A stretch of DNA of 64,000 nucleotides, from contig NZ_CM001558.1 in NCBI RefSeq assembly GCF_000281895.1, forward strand, positions 2,112,556-2,176,555, read 5' to 3'. The notes beneath the pieces were generated by a model. The model saw only the letters and a program-made list of their open reading frames with translations, had not been told where the DNA came from and did no database searches. The stretch is from Pseudomonas fluorescens Q2-87 (GTDB lineage: Bacteria; Pseudomonadota; Gammaproteobacteria; Pseudomonadales; Pseudomonadaceae). Each line of letters begins with the position of its first letter. Positions within the stretch are counted from its first letter, which is position 1. The translations under genes and the position numbers were made by a program. Below, piece by piece: positions 62,860-64,000 of the stretch.

Positions 62860-64000
62860 ATGTGTGGGATAGCTGCAATATTTGAAACGTCTACTAGTTC
62901 TGATGGACGGCGCGACATTGAGGCTACTTTATTAGAAATGTTGGGGAGAATCTCTCATAGAGGCGCGGCTGAAAGATTTGGAGAGCGTTTTATATTTTCT
63001 AATGCTGCCATTGGTACCAATCGCTTGCCTATCGTGGAGAGAGAAGAAAATAATCAACCGTTCATAGATAAAATTTCTGGCCACGCAATTATATTTAATG
63101 GCGAGATTTATAATCTCGATGAATTGCGATTGATTTTATTATCGCAACGAGTGGAGTTTTTAGGCTGCTCAGATACTGAGCTGGTTCTTAGAGCCTATAT
63201 TCACTGGGGAAGGTCTTGTCTGAGCCGGTTCAATGGAATATTCGCCTTTATTATCTACTCACCGGAAGACAACACTGTTTTTGCTGCGAGGGATCGGTTG
63301 GGCGTAAAGCCTCTATACTGGGCTCAAGTGGGATCCGTCCTCTATTTCGCATCGGAACTGAAAGCACTGATTGGGCTGAGCAACAAGACACAAGAAATTC
63401 TCCCCGGATATTATTGGGAGGATGGTCAACAAAAAGCATATTATTTAATTAGCGAAAGCATAGAGCTGAAATTTGATTGCAAGTCCGCGGTAGCTAAATG
63501 CAACGAGTTACTGCACCTTTCGGTAAAACGCCAAGTTAATACGGATCTTCCGGTTGGAGTAGTTTTCTCTGGCGGGCTAGACAGCGCGATTATTCTTTAT
63601 CTTGCTAACCTATATCATAATAACGTCACCGCGTACACGGTAGGCGTGCCTGGCTCATCTGACGTAGTATTCGCTCAGAGACTATGCAAAGAACTCGGCA
63701 TAAAAATAGTTGTTTGTGATGTTGATCGCGCAGACCTCATGCAATCTATTAGAACACACATATACGTGTCTGAGCAGTTTGAGCCTGTGGATATAACTGA
63801 CGCATTAACTATAAATGCTGCTTTCTCCCGGATGAAAGAAGACGGCATACGTATAGCTTTATCTGGAGATGGAAGTGACGAGCTATTTGCTGGTTATGAC
63901 TTCTTTCAAGGGGTCAGTGACCGTCGTGCACTTCAATTACATAAGGTTAGGAACTTGTATCGAACTGATCTACAACGTGTGGATAGAATGAGCATGTTCA
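62860..64000 (+). CDS. Asparagine synthetase-type amidotransferase, 3' end cut by window edge
   Basis: 380 visible residues of a class II glutamine-dependent asparagine synthetase-like protein. Cys2 of MCGIAAIF is the glutaminase nucleophile, FNGEIYNLDE and ARDRLGVKPLYW are family motifs, SGGLDS (237-242) is the PPi loop of the synthetase domain, and ALSGDGSDELFAGYDF lies near 328. HRGAAERFG replaces the usual HRGPD-G. Compared with housekeeping AsnB the gene is AT-rich, and it begins at the first base after the ATP-grasp stop, so it probably amidates a carboxylate in the same pathway. Confidence 0.9.
   Translation, partial: MCGIAAIFETSTSSDGRRDIEATLLEMLGRISHRGAAERFGERFIFSNAAIGTNRLPIVEREENNQPFIDKISGHAIIFNGEIYNLDELRLILLSQRVEFLGCSDTELVLRAYIHWGRSCLSRFNGIFAFIIYSPEDNTVFAARDRLGVKPLYWAQVGSVLYFASELKALIGLSNKTQEILPGYYWEDGQQKAYYLISESIELKFDCKSAVAKCNELLHLSVKRQVNTDLPVGVVFSGGLDSAIILYLANLYHNNVTAYTVGVPGSSDVVFAQRLCKELGIKIVVCDVDRADLMQSIRTHIYVSEQFEPVDITDALTINAAFSRMKEDGIRIALSGDGSDELFAGYDFFQGVSDRRALQLHKVRNLYRTDLQRVDRMSMF

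Noticed and set aside
61468..64000. Lasso peptide cluster
   Set aside because: An asparagine-synthetase-like protein occurs in lasso systems, but no transglutaminase-like B protein or precursor is visible, and the ligase partner points to a different product.
1..64000. CRISPR arrays, rRNA and tRNA genes
   Set aside because: The regularly spaced repeats seen are REP elements in inverted doublets, not direct repeats with equal spacers; no tRNA-like cloverleaf or rRNA sequence was recognised.

Overview
This window looks like chromosomal DNA of a Pseudomonas of the P. fluorescens complex. The evidence is the protein content (LldP, MlaA, KefFC, a Pseudomonas-type DUF6124 protein, HcnABC-like oxidoreductases), the high GC of most genes, and two families of REP repeats between about 1.2 and 43.6 kb: a GTGGCGAGGGAGCTTGCTCC type and a GTGGGAGCGGGCTTGCTCGC type. 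No rRNA, tRNA or CRISPR array was seen.

Layout. 0-9.5 kb holds a truncated alginate lyase, a small lipoprotein, L-lactate permease, a thioesterase, a DUF6124 gene behind a structured leader, a RidA protein, an NmrA-like protein, a divergent SRAP protein, and a LysR/aldo-keto reductase divergent pair. 9.6-17.6 kb holds kefFC, an OmpR-type two-component system, mlaA, an unusual Nramp-like transporter and a PhnB-like protein. 17.9-21.3 kb holds a RidA/LysR divergent pair, a GFA enzyme and an aldehyde dehydrogenase.

21.8-36.0 kb, all on the + strand, is a catabolic region. A HAD dehalogenase and a glycine/amine-oxidase-like flavoenzyme come first. A tightly overlapping seven- or eight-gene operon follows: a family-5 binding protein, two permeases and a fused double ATPase, then an HcnABC/opine-oxidase-like three-subunit dehydrogenase and an ArgE-like deacylase. 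A succinate-semialdehyde-type dehydrogenase and a tartrate/D-malate-type dehydrogenase end it. Further on are a bicupin, a GNAT enzyme, a GhrA reductase, a GabT-like aminotransferase, a HAD protein and an Lrp regulator. My reading is import and oxidative cleavage of an N-substituted amino acid or amine, feeding the semialdehyde and 2-hydroxyacid steps; the substrate is unknown.

From about 43.7 kb to the end the character changes. I see no REP elements, base composition falls, and broken genes accumulate: a frameshifted zinc-ribbon membrane gene, an 89-bp copy of the 3' end of an RTX gene, a 214-bp inverted-repeat element, an AraC stump, an unknown fragment and a dead IS3-type element. Intact genes include an RTX/delta-60 protein, a TetR-SDR divergent unit, several dehydrogenases and a PuuD-like hydrolase. 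The last 4 kb holds a phosphoribosyltransferase-like gene of conflict-system type, then an AT-rich pair, an ATP-grasp amino-acid ligase abutting an asparagine-synthetase-type amidotransferase. The pair looks like the start of a horizontally acquired small-peptide biosynthetic cluster that runs off the right edge.
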